Assembly: GCA_007922225.1 (NCBI GenBank) | Contig: ML679961.1 | Span: forward strand, 65,671,075-65,735,074 | Direction of reading: 5' to 3' | DNA length: 64,000 nucleotides | Origin: Emydura subglobosa | Lineage: Eukaryota; Chordata; Testudines; Chelidae | Shown here: piece by piece, positions 1 through 13,600 of the stretch | How the letters are laid out: each line of letters begins with the position of its first letter | Numbering within the stretch: position 1 is the stretch's first letter | Position numbers and translations under genes: made by a program | The notes under the pieces: model-generated | Databases searched by the model: none | Told to the model about the DNA's origin: nothing | What the model saw: the letters and a program-made list of their open reading frames with translations, nothing else

Positions 1-2884
1 TATATCAATTTAAGATAAATTGATGTAAAACAGTGAACTTTATTTCCTAACCCCTCTCCCCCCTCCAAATTCTCCCCTCTCCCTCCCACCTCCTCCTGGG
101 TTTTACTAAGATGGCTTAAGGTCCTGGAGTCAAAGAACAGAGTGCTCTTTGTTTTTGTTGGTGGTATCTTTCATCCCAAATCACTTTACAATTTTTATGT
201 GTATGTTGTTCAGCTTACCCATCACTAAAATTCAGTGACCTCTGGGATGAAGGCAAGAGGGAAGAATAGTGTGTCTAATTTGAACCACAGATGGGATTGA
301 TGTGGGGGAAGAACTTAGTTATCTGAAATAGTTTTTGGCTTACTCCTTCTTTGTTTGGGTTTTTTTTTTTAAGTGCCATGGAATCTTTAACAGCTGTTTT
401 GTTGGTTGAGACCTTGGTTTTGCCTCTCATCTGAGAGGCTCAGGCATATGAGGTCTGAAAAAGCTTGAGATTTCCACGTTTTTTTCAGGAACCGATAAAG
501 CATTATTTTTGGGTGGAAGAGGCAGCTTTCAGTGGTGAAACCATCAGGCAAAATGTCAGGAATTTGGCACCCAAATCAGCTATCAAAAAGCTGAATCACA
601 CTGTTTTTTGTTTTGTTTTGTTTAAAAATGCGAAGTGATCTGGTAATGCTGAGTTGTTTCTCTCCCTGTGAGCCTTTTGGAGGTGCTATTAGTATCAGAA
701 GGAACTGGGGAAAACAGTGATTCATTCCTGCTTTGATTTTTTTTTTCTTTACCTGCCTGGGATAATCAATATGTTATCTCATGTAATGGTAAAGAATAAT
801 GAGCTTGTTGCTGGGGAGAGCTTCATTATAGTGGGGCCTGATGAGGCAGTAATATCCCTGATTAGGGTTGCTGTTAGGATCATGTTGCTTTGCGGGCTTC
901 AGGCTTATTGTGGTCTTGACGGAAATGGGAAACAGATGCTAATAGGAGGGAGGATGCTAATGCTGGGGTTTGGACACGTGGAGAAGACCCTAAAGGGTTA
1001 AATAACCTGGGAAACTTGGGAAAATAGTATTACTTGGTGTAAATAGATGTCTGAATAGTTGTTATTAACATATACATTCACATTCTCCTGGCTTCTGGTC
1101 CCCTTCCAGGAATTCCTGCCCACCATAGCTTGTAGAACTGGCTACCCTATCTGGAGTTGCCAGTTACAGGGCTTATGCATCACAGCCTAGTAATGTTGTC
1201 ATGTTATGTCACAAGATATTGAGGTTGCAGCAGACTATCCTGTTCTGAAGCAACTCTAGGCTTAGGAAACATTTACATTGTAAAGCTGATTTTTTTGGGG
1301 GGTGTATTAACATCCGGTGACCCAGACTGCATAGGACACTGAGTCATATGGAAGAGATGTGGTTGCAGGGGGTGGAGCAGGTTGGGAAATGTGGTGAGCT
1401 AGGCAATATCAGAGTTTGTAGACAACCTTGAGAGCACTGAGTTTGAATTGTAGTTGACTGTTTTGGTTGAGTGGGTGGGCAGAAGATGGTAGAGATAGTC
1501 TAGTGTTAAAACAGATACTGATTTAAAAAAAAAAAAGTTCTCTTGAAACCAGAACTTGTAAAATGTACAAAAATGTAGAGCGAGGGTATCGGGGTGTGAA
1601 ATATCAAAAATGAGACAGCCATTAAACCATCCAGTGCATCTCCCTGTGTGTGTATAAATAAAATCTGTGGGTGTTTTTTCAGCCTAGTTTTAAGTTTATC
1701 AAGCACTGATGCTTCTCCAGTAGGAGACTATTCCACAGCCTAGTAAGTCTTAGAAGCAGCAATTTCTCCTGCTGCCATTTTACCCTCTTGCTTCAGAGCT
1801 GATCACACAGTCCTCGGATGTTGTGCACTTGGGTGTCCTAGTTTCACATCTATATGGAAGAGAGCATCTCCTCTTGTCAGTAGGGGAGATTTTTCTCTGC
1901 TTAGCCAAGTGGTTTAAAACTGCTTCAGAACAGGCTTCTTTATGTACCCGTCATAATGATCTCATCTGCTAGCTCTTTAATTATGTCTTCTTGCTGACAT
2001 TCATACAGAAGCAACTTCAAGGCATAGATGTTCAAGCAGAGGCTAGTACATCCCCTGAGGTCACTACTGTGGCATGCCAGCTACCAAAAAACTACCTGGG
2101 TTCATTATTTCTGTAGAGCCCAGCCTCAGTGCTTGATTTGGTTGGGGGGTGGAGGGATGGTTGTACCTAGTAACCCCTTGCTTTGTACAGAGGAAGGGAA
2201 GTATTTTAAGCATTTTTTACAGATCATTCTTTGTTTGTTTGATTCTTTCCCATGAAAGCCTTTCCATTTTGCCTCTTTACTTGGTGACTGATTAGGCAGG
2301 TATCACAGCAGTAAACGGAATGGCCATTGTATAAGCAGGATTATTTTAGTATGAGCAAACAGTTTATGGCAGGGTGGTGTGGAGAGGCTCCCGCTGCTGC
2401 TGCCTGCACTGTACAGGTGTTACATGGAGATCCTCTGTTTCCAGTAATATTGTATCAGCCGCTTTTACCAGAAATAGGATTCCTATAAATCTGTGCAGGG
2501 AAATGATTTGTGAGTGATTGTTACTTCTTGTGTAAGTGAAATGCACCTCTTCAAAGAGAAGGCTGGGAGTGAACATCACCATTCACCATCCAATCTGTCA
2601 GACAGGACTTTATCTTTCCCAGATATCCAGGGGCTAGAGCATGTGCACTAAAGAGAGCCGATCTCAGTTTGTCTTGTTAAGAGGCTGGATATTCCTTTGG
2701 AGTAGCCAGGACATGTTTGCTGGATTGCAATATCTCAAGAAAGCATCTCTTTGGAGTTGAATACTTTTAAAATTGTTTTGAAAATAATCTTGGATATCAG
2801 ATGGAAAGCCCCATCTAGGCCCCACTTCAGGAGCCTATAATGTGGAGTGCTGATCCTGTGTTCTTATTCTTTGCCCAGTCCAGA
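1..2884. other. ARG2 upstream intron, first part
   Basis: This stretch has no coding exon that I can recognise. The N-terminal ARG2 exons, with the mitochondrial presequence and the start of the arginase fold, are not visible here, so this should be intron upstream of the first ARG2 exon in the window. Short open frames here show no conserved motifs. Bases about 1690-1990 read like a very degenerate antisense LINE of the CR1/L3 type, but I cannot support that firmly. Confidence 0.6.
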
Positions 2885-3110
2885 ATTAAATGTCTTAAGG
2901 AATGGTGCGTTCACCATTTCCCTGAAGATTATTCCACAGCCATAGTCAGGAAAGGTTTCCCTATATTCAATCTAAACTTTTCATTACTCAGTTTTGTTCC
3001 ATTACTTTTAGTACTCTCCCTCTTGGACTGCTCTAACGCTTTTTTTTCCCTTCTGTTTGGTTACACTCTTCAAATACTTCTAGGAATGTGGACGATGAAG
3101 TCTGAGGATC
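2885..3110 (-). mobile_element. Degenerate CR1/L3-type LINE fragment, antisense
   Basis: The text around 2920-3060 has the pattern common at the 3' part of amniote CR1/L3 LINEs read on the reverse strand: a 'ttccctgaagattattccac' phrase, then a tract of the 'aggtttccctatattcaatc' kind. No protein can be read from it. The call rests on remembered family text, and the boundaries are approximate. Confidence 0.5.
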
Positions 3111-3528
3111 AGTACCTTCAGTGGAATCACTTTGTATTTAAACCAGGTGCTATAGAGAGTTAGTATTCGTAGTAGTAGGGTAGTGCCTAGAAGCCCCAAC
3201 TACACCCTGGGAGCCTATATGTTACTCCTGAGGGAATTCTGCATCAAAAAGTTCAAAATTCTGCACACAATATTTTAAAATTCTGCATATTTTATTTGTC
3301 AAAATAATACACTATAATCACACCATTTTCAATTATTTGGGTAATTTATTTCAAAATACATGTCACAAGTATGTCTGTAACAATGCAGACAACAAAAAAG
3401 ATTCAGGAAATTTTTTTTTTTTTTGACAAATAGATTCTTTACTAGGCATATTAGCACACCTATATGGCTCCACAGAGCAGATGGCAATACTAATATTTCC
3501 ATGTATTTTGATCACAGAGGACTTTAAG

Positions 3529-3690
3529 GGTATGTCTACACAGCAAAGAAAAACCTACAGCTGGCCCATGCCAGCAGACTCTGGCTCACAGGCTGCTGGG
3601 CCGTTTCATTGCAGTGCAGACTTCTGGGCTTGGACTAGAGCCAGAGCTCTGAGACCCTCCCATCCTGCAGGGTCCTAGAGCCTGGGCTCC
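3529..3690. mobile_element. Truncated MITE nested in the mariner-like element
   Basis: It starts with the end sequence GGGTATGTCTACAC and continues with CTGGCCCATGCCAGC and a 'gtgcagacttctgggctt' phrase. This order recurs in an abundant reptile MITE and again, in diverged form, at 6000-6190. The right terminus is missing, and the sequence runs into the minisatellite. The superfamily is not certain. Confidence 0.55.
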
Positions 3691-3790
3691 AGCAACAAAA
3701 CAGAAGACCCCTGGGACCTGCGCCTCTGTGCTGGGGGCACCATGATAGCGAGTGAGACGGACAGTCTTGCATGCATGCCCAGCCCTGCCC

Positions 3791-4360
3791 CCGGATCCAG
3801 GTGTGGGGCAAGCAGGCACACCCTGGCAGGATCCAAGTGTGTCAGGGCTTAGTGTGGGGGGATCCAGGTGTGGGCAGCTCTGTGGGGTGACCTAAGTGCA
3901 TGGGGGAAGGGGGATCTGGATGCACAAGGGCTCATGGGGGGGGGGGTTCTGGATGCAGGAGAATGGGACTCTGGAGGGGATCCAGGTTAAATGGTTGGGA
4001 CTCAGCATGGGGGGGACTAGGTGTGGGGGATGGGTCTCGGCAAGGGGATCTGGGGCTTGGAGGAGTGGGGCTTGGAGAGCTGGGGGTCCGGGTGCAGCTG
4101 GTTGTGGTTCAGTGAGATAAAGGTGCGGGGAGTTGGGCAGGGTGGTCCAGGTGCATGGGGGATGGGGCTTAGGGGGGTAGGGGTTTGAGTGCGTGGGAGT
4201 TCAGCAGGTGGTGGTCTGCATGCGGGGAGTCTGGATGCAGGGAGGTGGTGCTCATCAAGGGAATCCGGATGTGGGAGGTGGAGTTCGGTGGTGGGGGATG
4301 TCTGGGTGTATGTGTAGGGAGTCCGAATGCTTGGGGGTTGGGTAGATGGGAGGCAACAGT
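3791..4360. repeat. Degenerate G-rich minisatellite (GGATCCAGGTG-type units)
   Basis: Variants of 'ggggatccaggtgtgggg' recur about every 30-45 bases (for example near 3791, 3829, 3858, 3906 and 3976), then decay into 'ggggatctgg' and 'gggagtctggatgc' forms toward 4330. The strong G bias of the plus strand makes long spurious open frames on both strands. None resembles a protein family I know. Confidence 0.65.
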
Positions 4361-4829
4361 GTCCCTTCCCCCCATGGCTGGTGAGCAATGTGCATAGGAG
4401 GATGGAACTTTCTGTAGCCAGGGGAGTTTCCTGGGGGTAAGTCTGACCCAGCTCCGACAGCAGCCTATGCAGGGGAAGAAAAAGTCCTGTCCCCTGCACA
4501 GCCTAGCCAGGACTAGTTGCTGGATGGGCTGGGGCATCCCCAGCCCTGCCCCTCCTTGGCTCCAGGCACACTGTGATAGCAAGCAAGAGGGACAGTCTCT
4601 CTCGTTTGCTCGCATGCATGTCCGCCCTGCCCCACGGTGATTTACATCTTCACTGGCTGCTCCAGGTGCCCAAACTGAGGTGCCAGCACTGCCCAGGAGA
4701 GGCATGTGACCACTCCTGCGGCTTCCTTTTGCTTCCCCATCAGAAGTCATTTTTCTGCAGGGAAGCAAAGAAATCTATGGGGACATGAATTCTGTGCACA
4801 TGCAGTGGTGCAGAATTCCCCCAGGAGTA

Positions 4830-5999
4830 ATAATATGTGCTAGGTGCTATACAATCATGTTAAGAGACAGGGATGGTGGGGAACTGCTTTATCTTGCAAT
4901 TTGTTAGTTGCTTTTCCTGCTACATCCACCCCTCTACTCTCACCCCTTTGCTATGTAAATTGCACTTGGTTTGCACGCTCACTGAATACCAAATGAAAGC
5001 AGGTTATGTTGTTTTCCTGCTTTCTAACCCCTGTACACCACCATTTGTCACTTCTGGACCAAGTTCAGAGACTTCTGTGGAAGTTGCACCTGTTTATACC
5101 AGGAATGAACTTGGTCCCATATTTTAAAAAACCCTACAAATCAAGAGTTTGCTTACCTATGATACAGATAGTTTTTACAAATCTGTCTATTTGAACGTTT
5201 GTCATTTTATTACTTATGCCAGCATAAATGTGACACTGACACCCCCATCTATCCAAACATCCCTCACCTCCCAAAACCTGTAATAGAAACAACCCCCTCC
5301 CACACCCAAAAAGGAAAAAAGCAGAGGTTTTTACCCTGAAACAAGAGCAGAACTAGACACCCTATGACATCCACCACTAGCATCTTGGCTATTGTGATTA
5401 ATTAATTTTACATGGAAGGCTGTCAGATACTATGATGATGGGTGGCAACAGAAAATTCTAAAATAGATAGCTAAGGTAGACAATCTGTTTACTTCTGACA
5501 TTCATCTCTCTTTAACCATGAAAACAGATTAAACAGTTTCTCTTTATGTTTTTAGTTCACTTAAATTTCAGGGTCTTGGGCAGTAACATGCTGCAAAGTC
5601 TGGGTTGTAAGTGCAGAAAGGGAATTTTTTTTAAAATACAAACTATATCTATTGGCATAAAATGATCATGGAAAATATTCCCATTTGATCTGAACTTGTT
5701 TTTTAAAGCTTGAGAGCCTGATTTGAGTTGACAGTGTCCTTTTTAATCTATCATAAATCAACCACTCCAGCCCTTACTCATTTATTATGCTTCTCTGAGC
5801 CCAGAAGAACTCTTTAACCCATTCCTGCCTGGAGTGGGGATTGTACCCCACCATCCCTAGAAGTCATATTTATTTTACACTGGTCCATAACCTCTCCTAA
5901 TTTTGAAGCTTTCCAAGGAACACCTTAATTTCAAGAGTGACATCTGCAGGGTTCCCTATGGAGGGAGGAGACTACATGAGGAAAATCGGGGACCTATTA
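4830..5999. other. ARG2 intron, no feature recognised
   Basis: This is AT-rich intronic sequence between the mariner-like insertion and the next MITE. I see no exon, RNA gene or recognisable repeat here. Confidence 0.6.
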
Positions 6000-6190
6000 G
6001 GGTGCATCTGCACAGTAAGCAGCAGCCTTTGGCAGCTTATCTCTGGGCCCAGGTGAACAGACTCGAGCTTACATTATGGTGCTAAAAACAGCTGTGTAGA
6101 TGTCTGAGCTCAGACACTGAAGCGTAGGCAGGGGTTTGGGCTTCAGAGTCCGAGCTCCAGCCCAAGCCCAACCATCTACACTATTTTTAA
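6000..6190. mobile_element. MITE copy (reptile family with 'tgcatctgcac / atctacac' ends)
   Basis: The left end reads GGGTGCATCTGCACAG and the right end CCAACCATCTACAC, which form an imperfect inverted pair. The interior has the 'ctccagcccaagcccaac' phrase typical of the family also seen truncated at 3529-3690. It has no coding capacity. The exact target duplication is unclear. Confidence 0.55.
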
Positions 6191-6721
6191 TTTTTTAGGA
6201 TGTCCCCCTTGTGGAAGGGGGGCAGGTAGAGGGGGAACAAGCTGTAGACAAAGTGAGCCATTTTTGAACATTTAATTCTGATCTATAGAACGTCCGCTCC
6301 AGAGTCACCACTTAGCCCGAAAAGTGGCTGGTCAGGCAAGCTTGAGTTTCATGTGTCGGTCCAATGTGCAGGATTAATATGTGTCTTGAATGTTTTTCTC
6401 TGGTCTTGTAAACACCATGCTATGTTGTGGTGTCATGAGCAAAGGCACAAAATCCTTCTGCATGGACACAAATTAACATCCTGTAAGAGAGAGCAATAAA
6501 GATGGCACCTCTGGGGTTTTTTATTCTTTACCCTGTGCTCATTTTTCAGCAGCCGTCTGCTCCATTGCACTGTATAATAGGTAGGAAACTGCCCTTCTGT
6601 ATCTGCTCTCCCTGTGCCACTGTAGGTCACTTAAACATACCCATCCGCCCATCTTCAGGCTAGATCCTTGTCTTGATACATTGGGGAAATTCTGACAAAT
6701 CTGGAGACGTGTTTGTAAAGA

Positions 6722-6800
6722 ACACCGTGCTTTGAGCAGGGGGTTGGACTAGACCTTCTGAGGTCCCTTCCAACCCTAATCTTCTGTGATTCTGTGATCA
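6722..6800 (+). mobile_element. CR1 LINE 3' end
   Basis: The phrase 'gagcagggggttggactaga' followed by a 'ctgaggtcccttccaaccct' block and a short ATTCTGTG-type tail repeat is the hallmark 3' terminus of amniote CR1 LINEs. Only the last ~80 bases remain, as expected of a 5'-truncated insertion. From 6801 to 7430 I see nothing further before the ARG2 exon. Confidence 0.85.
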
Positions 6801-7430
6801 AAGTTTTGAGCCTGTGACAGATCAAAGGAACATGGAAAATTTTAATAATTCAGAGGTCATCAGCCTGACACTTGATACTTATTGACGGGCTGTGTTGCCT
6901 TAGTATATTTATCTTGTTTTTCACTGGTGTTTTTCCATCCCCTCTCCCCGACTTTCACTGTCCATGTAAATAGACTCTAATGCTGTTAATTGTTAGGGGC
7001 TAGGTGTGTGTGCGTCAAGCAAGTCTTTCAGGAAGTCGTCTCTAATTTCTTGTTTACTCTGCAACCCTCGCCATCTGCTGAATATATATCTGAGAATCCC
7101 ATAGCTCTGTTGCTGCGTTCTGTTCTGCTCAGTGGGATGGGAGCCTTGAGGAGATTGTATTGTGTAATATAACTGCAACCAAAGCTGGCTTCAAACGTCA
7201 GAGCCCTTTTTCTAATGGCTGAATCAATGCTGTTGATATAGTAAGTGGGGGGGAGGGGGGGGAGGGTCCCATGGTAAGGCAATATCCTGATAGTCTCTGG
7301 TGAACTGTAGGGCATGGGCTGGTGAGTACCTATTTCTTTGGGTATAACCCAGTCATTGTAAGAATGCCTTTTGGGCTACTTGAATCCAAACTTAACCCAT
7401 CTTTCCTTTTGCTGCTCTGTGTGTCACTAG

Positions 7431-7608
7431 GTTGCCGAGTGTATGACTTTGGAGATCTGAGTTTCACGCAAGTGCCCAATGATGAGCTGTATAACAACCT
7501 GGTCAAATACCCACGCTCTGTGGGATTAGCCAGTCAGGTGCTGGCTGATGCTGTGAGTGGAGCAGTGGCTGCTGGACATAGCTGTGTAACTATGGGAGGT
7601 GACCATAG
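7431..7608 (+). CDS. ARG2: ARG2 coding exon (third by human numbering)
   Basis: Acceptor cactag before 7431; donor gtgagt from 7609. It starts with two bases completing a Gly codon and ends with two bases of a Ser codon. It encodes [14 protein letters not shown] through the GGDH metal-binding motif. The preceding in-frame ATG (7322) is intronic. Confidence 0.93.
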
Positions 7609-10600
7609 GTGAGTCTAGATGGATGAAAATGGTGGATTGACTATGCTGTGTGAAGTGGAGTATTGTCTTTTGTTGGTGTAAATCAAAACAGGTGAAAAGA
7701 AGAGGGGCTTTGGACCATTGAAACGGCAAGGCATAGATCGGGACTGTCAAAGTTGCTTGCATGATGATAATGCTGTGAGTGTCTGCTACTCCCAGTTTCT
7801 GCAGTGTTGAAGGGCCCATCCTCCTTTCCTGTGGTACCATGTGGAGACATAACTTTTTTTTTTTTTTTTTGGTCTTTAATGCTGTGACTCCAAGAACCAG
7901 GAGAATGGAAGTGGCAATAAAAAAGTGATCTTAGAAAGTAACAGACAGCAGCGACTTGTTTCCAAATTCTTCTGGAAGCTGCAAATAATAAAAACAAATG
8001 AAGCTGTTTTTTTTTTTATTTTTGAGGGAATTCATATGGTCAGTTCCATCCAGGTTGACTTTTGTGGACACATTTTTAGGGAGCGTGCAGCACACCAGCC
8101 CTTAGGACAGGTGTGTAAATCTTAGGGGACCAGCTAGTTCCTAAGGGATTTTGGGGAGGGGCTAGCGAACGCTGTGATAAGAGAGTGAATTCTAAGTCTA
8201 CCTCCACATCCTCTTTTTTTCCCCTCCTCCAAATATCCTATCCATTTTCTGTCCCAACCCCCAGACTGGGACCAGCAGGGAGGAGGTGGGGTGCATCGAA
8301 GTGTGAGGTGGGGGTGAGGTTGAATGACTGTAGCCCAGAATAGAGGGAGGCAGCAGAGATTTGGGCTAGTGACTATGCGAAGTGAGCCTGCTAGTTAGGG
8401 GTGAGAGAGTTTCTATTGATGCTCATCTTAACCTGGGACAGGTGAAGGCTAGGGAGGTGGGAGGGCTCTTGGTGAGAGATCCTGAAGGGATGAAAGGAAA
8501 GCTCTGCCTCATACCCTAATACCAGTGCACTCCTTCAGAGTTTTATGAAAGGTAGCCCAGTCTCCTGTGGGCTAATGTAGGATCATGTCGTCTAGTGATA
8601 CACGTCCCACTGATGTTTGTGTGATGATGGCAGATCTCACTGGGACGAGATGCTGTAATGCAAACATTGGACATTTGAAATGTGGCAACTAACTTGCTGC
8701 CTTACTTATCATAGCCCCTGAAATTGTTCAGCAGGACGTATGTTTTGCAGACCTGAGTGAAGGCTTGCTATGTACTTTTTCAGCTTGGCGGTTGGGTCCA
8801 TCAGTGGCCATACACGGCAGTGTCCTCATCTCTGTGTGATCTGGGTGGATGCACACGCTGATATCAACACTCCTCTCACAACTCAATCTGGAAACCTCCA
8901 TGGGCAGCCAGTCTCATTTCTGTTACGTGAGCTCCAGGATAAAGTAAGTGGCTCTAGGTTTTGTGTGTAGAGGCAACTGTACCACAGACTACATTCTGGT
9001 GAAAGGTGCTGGCTTATCTGCCCCAGAGCCTGATGCCTTATTTATCCCAGATAAGATAAAGTTACAGGCATCCTATGTCTATAATCTGCTCTCATAGTGC
9101 ATTTCACCCTGTCTTGAAGGGGCAATGCTAGTGCTGACACAGAAATTCCTTATTCACTTCTTGGCCTCTGTAGCTACTGCCATCTAGGGGGCAATTACTG
9201 CCAGGGGTGGTAATGGATTTTGTGATGGTCACGTGTGCTAGGAACTGGATTGAGAGCATCAAAAGTTGCCTGATCTAGGTTTGAAGCTGGTGGTGAGTGT
9301 CATGTCCCATTGCCACTCCCCTGGGGTATCCTGTCTCATGAGCTAAAACAGACCAAATGCAGCAGTAGAGGCTTCTATTCAGCAACTGGACACTCTGTGT
9401 GGATCCTGCATGTTGCTATAGTCAATACACAGAGACTTTCATAGTGGTAGGCAGCAGTTCTGCCAAGTGAGCCAAAAAGGGAGCCTCCCCCCTGCCTGAG
9501 CCTGTAGGAGCTGTGCCAAGCTCATCCCCACATAGCTTACTTGCCTTTCACACTCCCCTTGTACATTTATATTTAGAACTGTTCCATATTTTGACCACCT
9601 TGAGGCCTGTCCGGGGCAGATCCTGCATTGGCTGTCCTGATACGCTGCTCTAGCAAGAGACATTCTAGTAAATGATAAAACTCAGGGCTGCTTGTAGCCT
9701 GCTGGGCAAAGGGCTCTGGCTGATGATGACCTTTGCCTTTAAAGGGATCAACTATAAGAAAAGAGCTGTTTGCTTTAAAGGCACAAGAAGAGTACGTGGT
9801 CAGCTTCTGCAGCAGTCAGGCTATATAACAACCACTCTGCCTCAGCTGCAGCCCAGAACCTCTTGTACAAATTCCTATAGCATCCTGTAGGAGCTGTCAT
9901 GGTAACCAGTACAATGGCTAACTGGGTGTCTGTGTAGCAAGGACCTAGCTACAAGTTAGCAAGTATGCTTCAGCCTGAGCTCCAAGTTAGGGAATGGAAG
10001 CTGGGTCACCACCTGCAGGTTGAGAATGGCAGCTGAAAATGTAGTAAATCTGATTATGCAGCCAAACCACCCTGAGCTGAACTCCCATCACATCCTGCAA
10101 ACTAAACTAGCTCTGCTGGTGCATGGGAAACCTCCAAGGAGCATCTGAGGTGGAGTGTTTATATAGGAGATGTTGTTCTTCCCGCTGTTGTTACTGAACC
10201 AGTAGCCCTATATTGTGTATGGGGGTGCTGTGCCGCTGGAGGTGCTGATCTTTCAAATAAGACTTTAAAATGGAAGTCTTGACCACTTCCTGGTTATTGA
10301 AAATGCCAGGCACTTTTCACAAGAGTAGCTTCAATGTCCTGGACAGATTTGATCTTGGGTGATTCGATCCTGTTTCCCCTTGGGATTCATTTGAATAATC
10401 TTCTCTCTGTGAACTGTTAAATAGCTGCTGCTTTCTGCACCAGAGATGGCTGTAATAATCCCTGTATGGAGGCAGGGATTATTACACGCTAGAAGGCCTT
10501 AGAGGGAAGGCCCCAGTTAATGTAAGACTACTCCTTGTAATGTACTAGCCACTCCTTGAAATGATCTGGAAATAACTACTCAGCATTTACCGTAACTTTA

Positions 10601-13600
10601 CCTCCAGTCACACCCATTAGACAATGGGGAGGAGGTAGAGGAGATGGAAAGCGACCTAACAGCTCTGGGCCATCTTCTCTCTCTCTGTCTCTCTCTCTCA
10701 AGGAATAAAGAAGCCTGTGAGAGAAAGAGCCCAGCTGGTCAAGAGCCAGTAGTTGCTTCTGGCTGAGGGAGGGGCAAAGCCACTGTGTCTTTCACAACAG
10801 GGGAGAAGGGCAGGCTCCAAGATCCTGGGCTCTTCAGATTTGGGAGACTCTGCTTCCTCCTTCTCCCTAGTCCCCTTTGGAAAAATGTATAGACTCCACC
10901 GACTCCTATACTTAAAACCAACTGTTGGCTCCTGGTCAACTGGCTCTAGCCCTTAAAGAGGAGAGGGAAAGAGAAGAGCAAGGTTCCTAGAACTGCTGGA
11001 GGAGTGCCAGCAGCTGAGTGTTTTCTGAGGCCAAGGCAGTCAGCAGGGCAAAGGTGGCAGCAGCAAAGGAGGAGGTAAGACCATCTTAAATTTAGGAGAG
11101 GTGGCTGCATGAAGTGGGGTGGGAGAGTGTCTGAGCAGGGATCACCCCCAATTCCACACTGAAAGCTCACAGCGGTATCAGAGCCCTCAAGGAAGCCTGC
11201 ATAGAAACCTCTCCACTTTAGGCCTCCTATCTCCACCTCTAACAGTGCATAACCAGTATATTTGACTGATACTGTAATAGAAGCTCTTCACAGCAGTTTA
11301 ACTAATCCATTACAGTGTGATGCACAGCAGACCCCAGGCATCTCACATTTTGATGGCTATCGCATGCTGGCCTGGCTGCTGGGTGGGAGACTTGCTGTTC
11401 AATACAGAGAGCTTTGTTTTAGATCTTCATTCTGGTCCCTAGGACCATATCACCATTTAGGGGGAGAAACCCAACACACTTACTACTAGTGCAAGAAAAT
11501 AAGCTCTCTCCAAGTTGGATGTAGTTCAACTGTTAATTGGTAGCAGTGAAAGTTCAGTGGTTTGTCTTTACCTGGAGCTGGTTTGGTTGTACAACTGAAT
11601 TACCAGAGAGAGGATTATGCATGAACAGATCTTTTATTTGTTCTAGTTTAATAGATAAACTATACTGTTAGCTGGGAGAGGTCTTACCCCTCCTTCCTAA
11701 CGGAGTCCAACTAGCCACATTTCAAATGTCCAATATTTGCACTAACTAGCTTCCAACCCTGGGCTTAGTGTATTAGGTCACTGCCTCAGTGATGTCAGCT
11801 ACCATGGCTCAGCATGAGCTGTATGTTTGGCTCCGCAGGGGCAAGCCTCTGTATGGGCACCATCCCCAGTGACAGGCTGGTGCCTGTACTTAGCTCAGGG
11901 TAGAAGCTGCAGTTCACCACACTCAGACTGGGTCTTCAGGTCACTGCACCCCCGTTTACCAGCAGCTCCAGTGGGGTTTGGTGCCTGCTGTAGACTTCCT
12001 TTCAGGAACCTGTGATCAGTTTGAAAAATGCAGCAACCCAAACAGCCTCTTTAAAACAAAGTATGTATCCATAGGAACATGAGGAAAAGGGTTAAAATAG
12101 ATCTATGGTATATGTATTTTGTCTTGGCTAAACTTGAGCCTTTCCTTTCAAATTCAGGTACCCTGCCACCATTGGGGTTGGGCAAGGTAGGCTGCACCCC
12201 CTGCAGCCTCTGAAGCTCAGTTAGTGGCTCACCCTCTGTGTTCACAGGCCATCTTTTTATCCATTTCCAAGTCCCTTTGTCTGTCCTGGGCCTACTGAAC
12301 CTGATCAGGCTGGCTTATGCAGCTGGGAGTGGGGCCTGGGTCCAGAGGTAAACTTTTTAGCAGTGGATTATACATTAAGTATCAGCAATTGAATTAGTCA
12401 TTGTCTGCTTGCCTGGAACTGTGTAAAACCATTCAGGATTTAGTTAATTCTTTGCCCCTAGAAAGCATGTTAATCACAGACAGAGTTATTTATAAAAAGA
12501 TACTTCCCACATTCTTCACATCAGCCTTTGCCAGTTTTTTGCAGAGCAAAACTTTGCTGTTGCTACTAGCTCCACTGTCAGTGCGGTCACTTCAGTGCTA
12601 CCCCTCTCTGGACATGTGAAAGCATTGTCTAGAAACTAGTCCCCTGTATTGAGTCAGAGCTGGGATTCAGTTCCATATCTCATTGCACAGCTGAGACACC
12701 TTGTATTAATCACTAAATGTGATGGGGATGGAAAAACCTTCTGGACAGATAATGGTCTGGGAGATCTGAGTTAATTTCCCCGAGTGCTGACATGTCCTTA
12801 AGTTACTTTCTCTGTGCCTTTGTTCTCCTCTGTGAAATAGAGCTGATACTTCCCTGCTGCACAGATAGATAAATGCACTGATGGTTGAGGTACTCAGATA
12901 CTATGATGGGAGCTATAGCAGAACCTAGTTTCCCAATCAGTAAAATAGGGATAATAGTGATCCTTCCCCCTCACCCCACCCCATTGCAATTCACTTAGTA
13001 CTTAAGCTACTGATGTTGTGTAGTACAAAAGGCCTCACCCCCATTGCTCACCCATCTGCTGTTCTCAGTCGAAGGGTTTGACTAGAACTGGATGAGGGTA
13101 TAGCACTGTTTACACAATTACTTTGTCACCACAGCTGACCCTCTCGCCTCTATTGACATGTGCTGCCATAGTCTTACTCTCCAGGAGGGCTGCTTTCTAG
13201 TTCAACTTCCATTAATGTGAAGTAGCCCCTTTACCAAAGGCATTTCATAGAATGCAGCATCTGATCATCATCCCCCTCCCCCCCCCCCACACACACAGTT
13301 AAGCTGATTTCACGTTAATGGTACAGTCTTATGTACATAATTGTATGATCTTGCAGTGCCTCTTATGCATAAATCTAAGTGCCTTAAAGATACCTTTGCC
13401 AAGTACTTGTACCCATCTGTGAAGTGGATATAACTGGCAGAAAGGGTAAATGACATGCCCAGTTATATAGCAAAATATTGAAAAAGCAGGACTAGAACCA
13501 GGCTCCTATTTTATCAGATTATATGCCTTCCCTACCTTGTTAGGCACCAAGCAGCATAAGACAATGCTAAATACTTTATTTTCAAATCACTGCAAAACAT

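Larger units (their letters stand above)
3225..4827. mobile_element. Mariner-like non-autonomous DNA transposon with TA target duplication
   Basis: The two ends are 22-bp terminal inverted repeats. The left one (3225-3246) begins CTCCTGAGGGAATTC. The right one (4806-4827), read on the other strand, begins CTCCTGGGGGAATTC; the two differ at 2 of 22 positions. Each end is flanked by TA (3223-3224 and 4828-4829), the Tc1/mariner target duplication. The 1.6-kb interior has no transposase frame. It holds an AT-rich left arm, a truncated MITE, a GGATCC-type minisatellite, and a duplicated motif (about 3740-3790 and 4570-4635, both reading like gatagc-a-gcaag-gggacagtc then gcatgcatg). The element is therefore non-autonomous. 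Assignment to mariner rests on the TA duplication and simple TIRs. Confidence 0.75.

Noticed and set aside
717..1001. 94-codon open frame in the first intron
   Set aside because: No motif, no splice context, ordinary intronic composition.
4017..4768. Long minus-strand open frames of 160 and 199 codons
   Set aside because: They lie in the G-rich minisatellite of the mariner-like element; composition explains the lack of stops.
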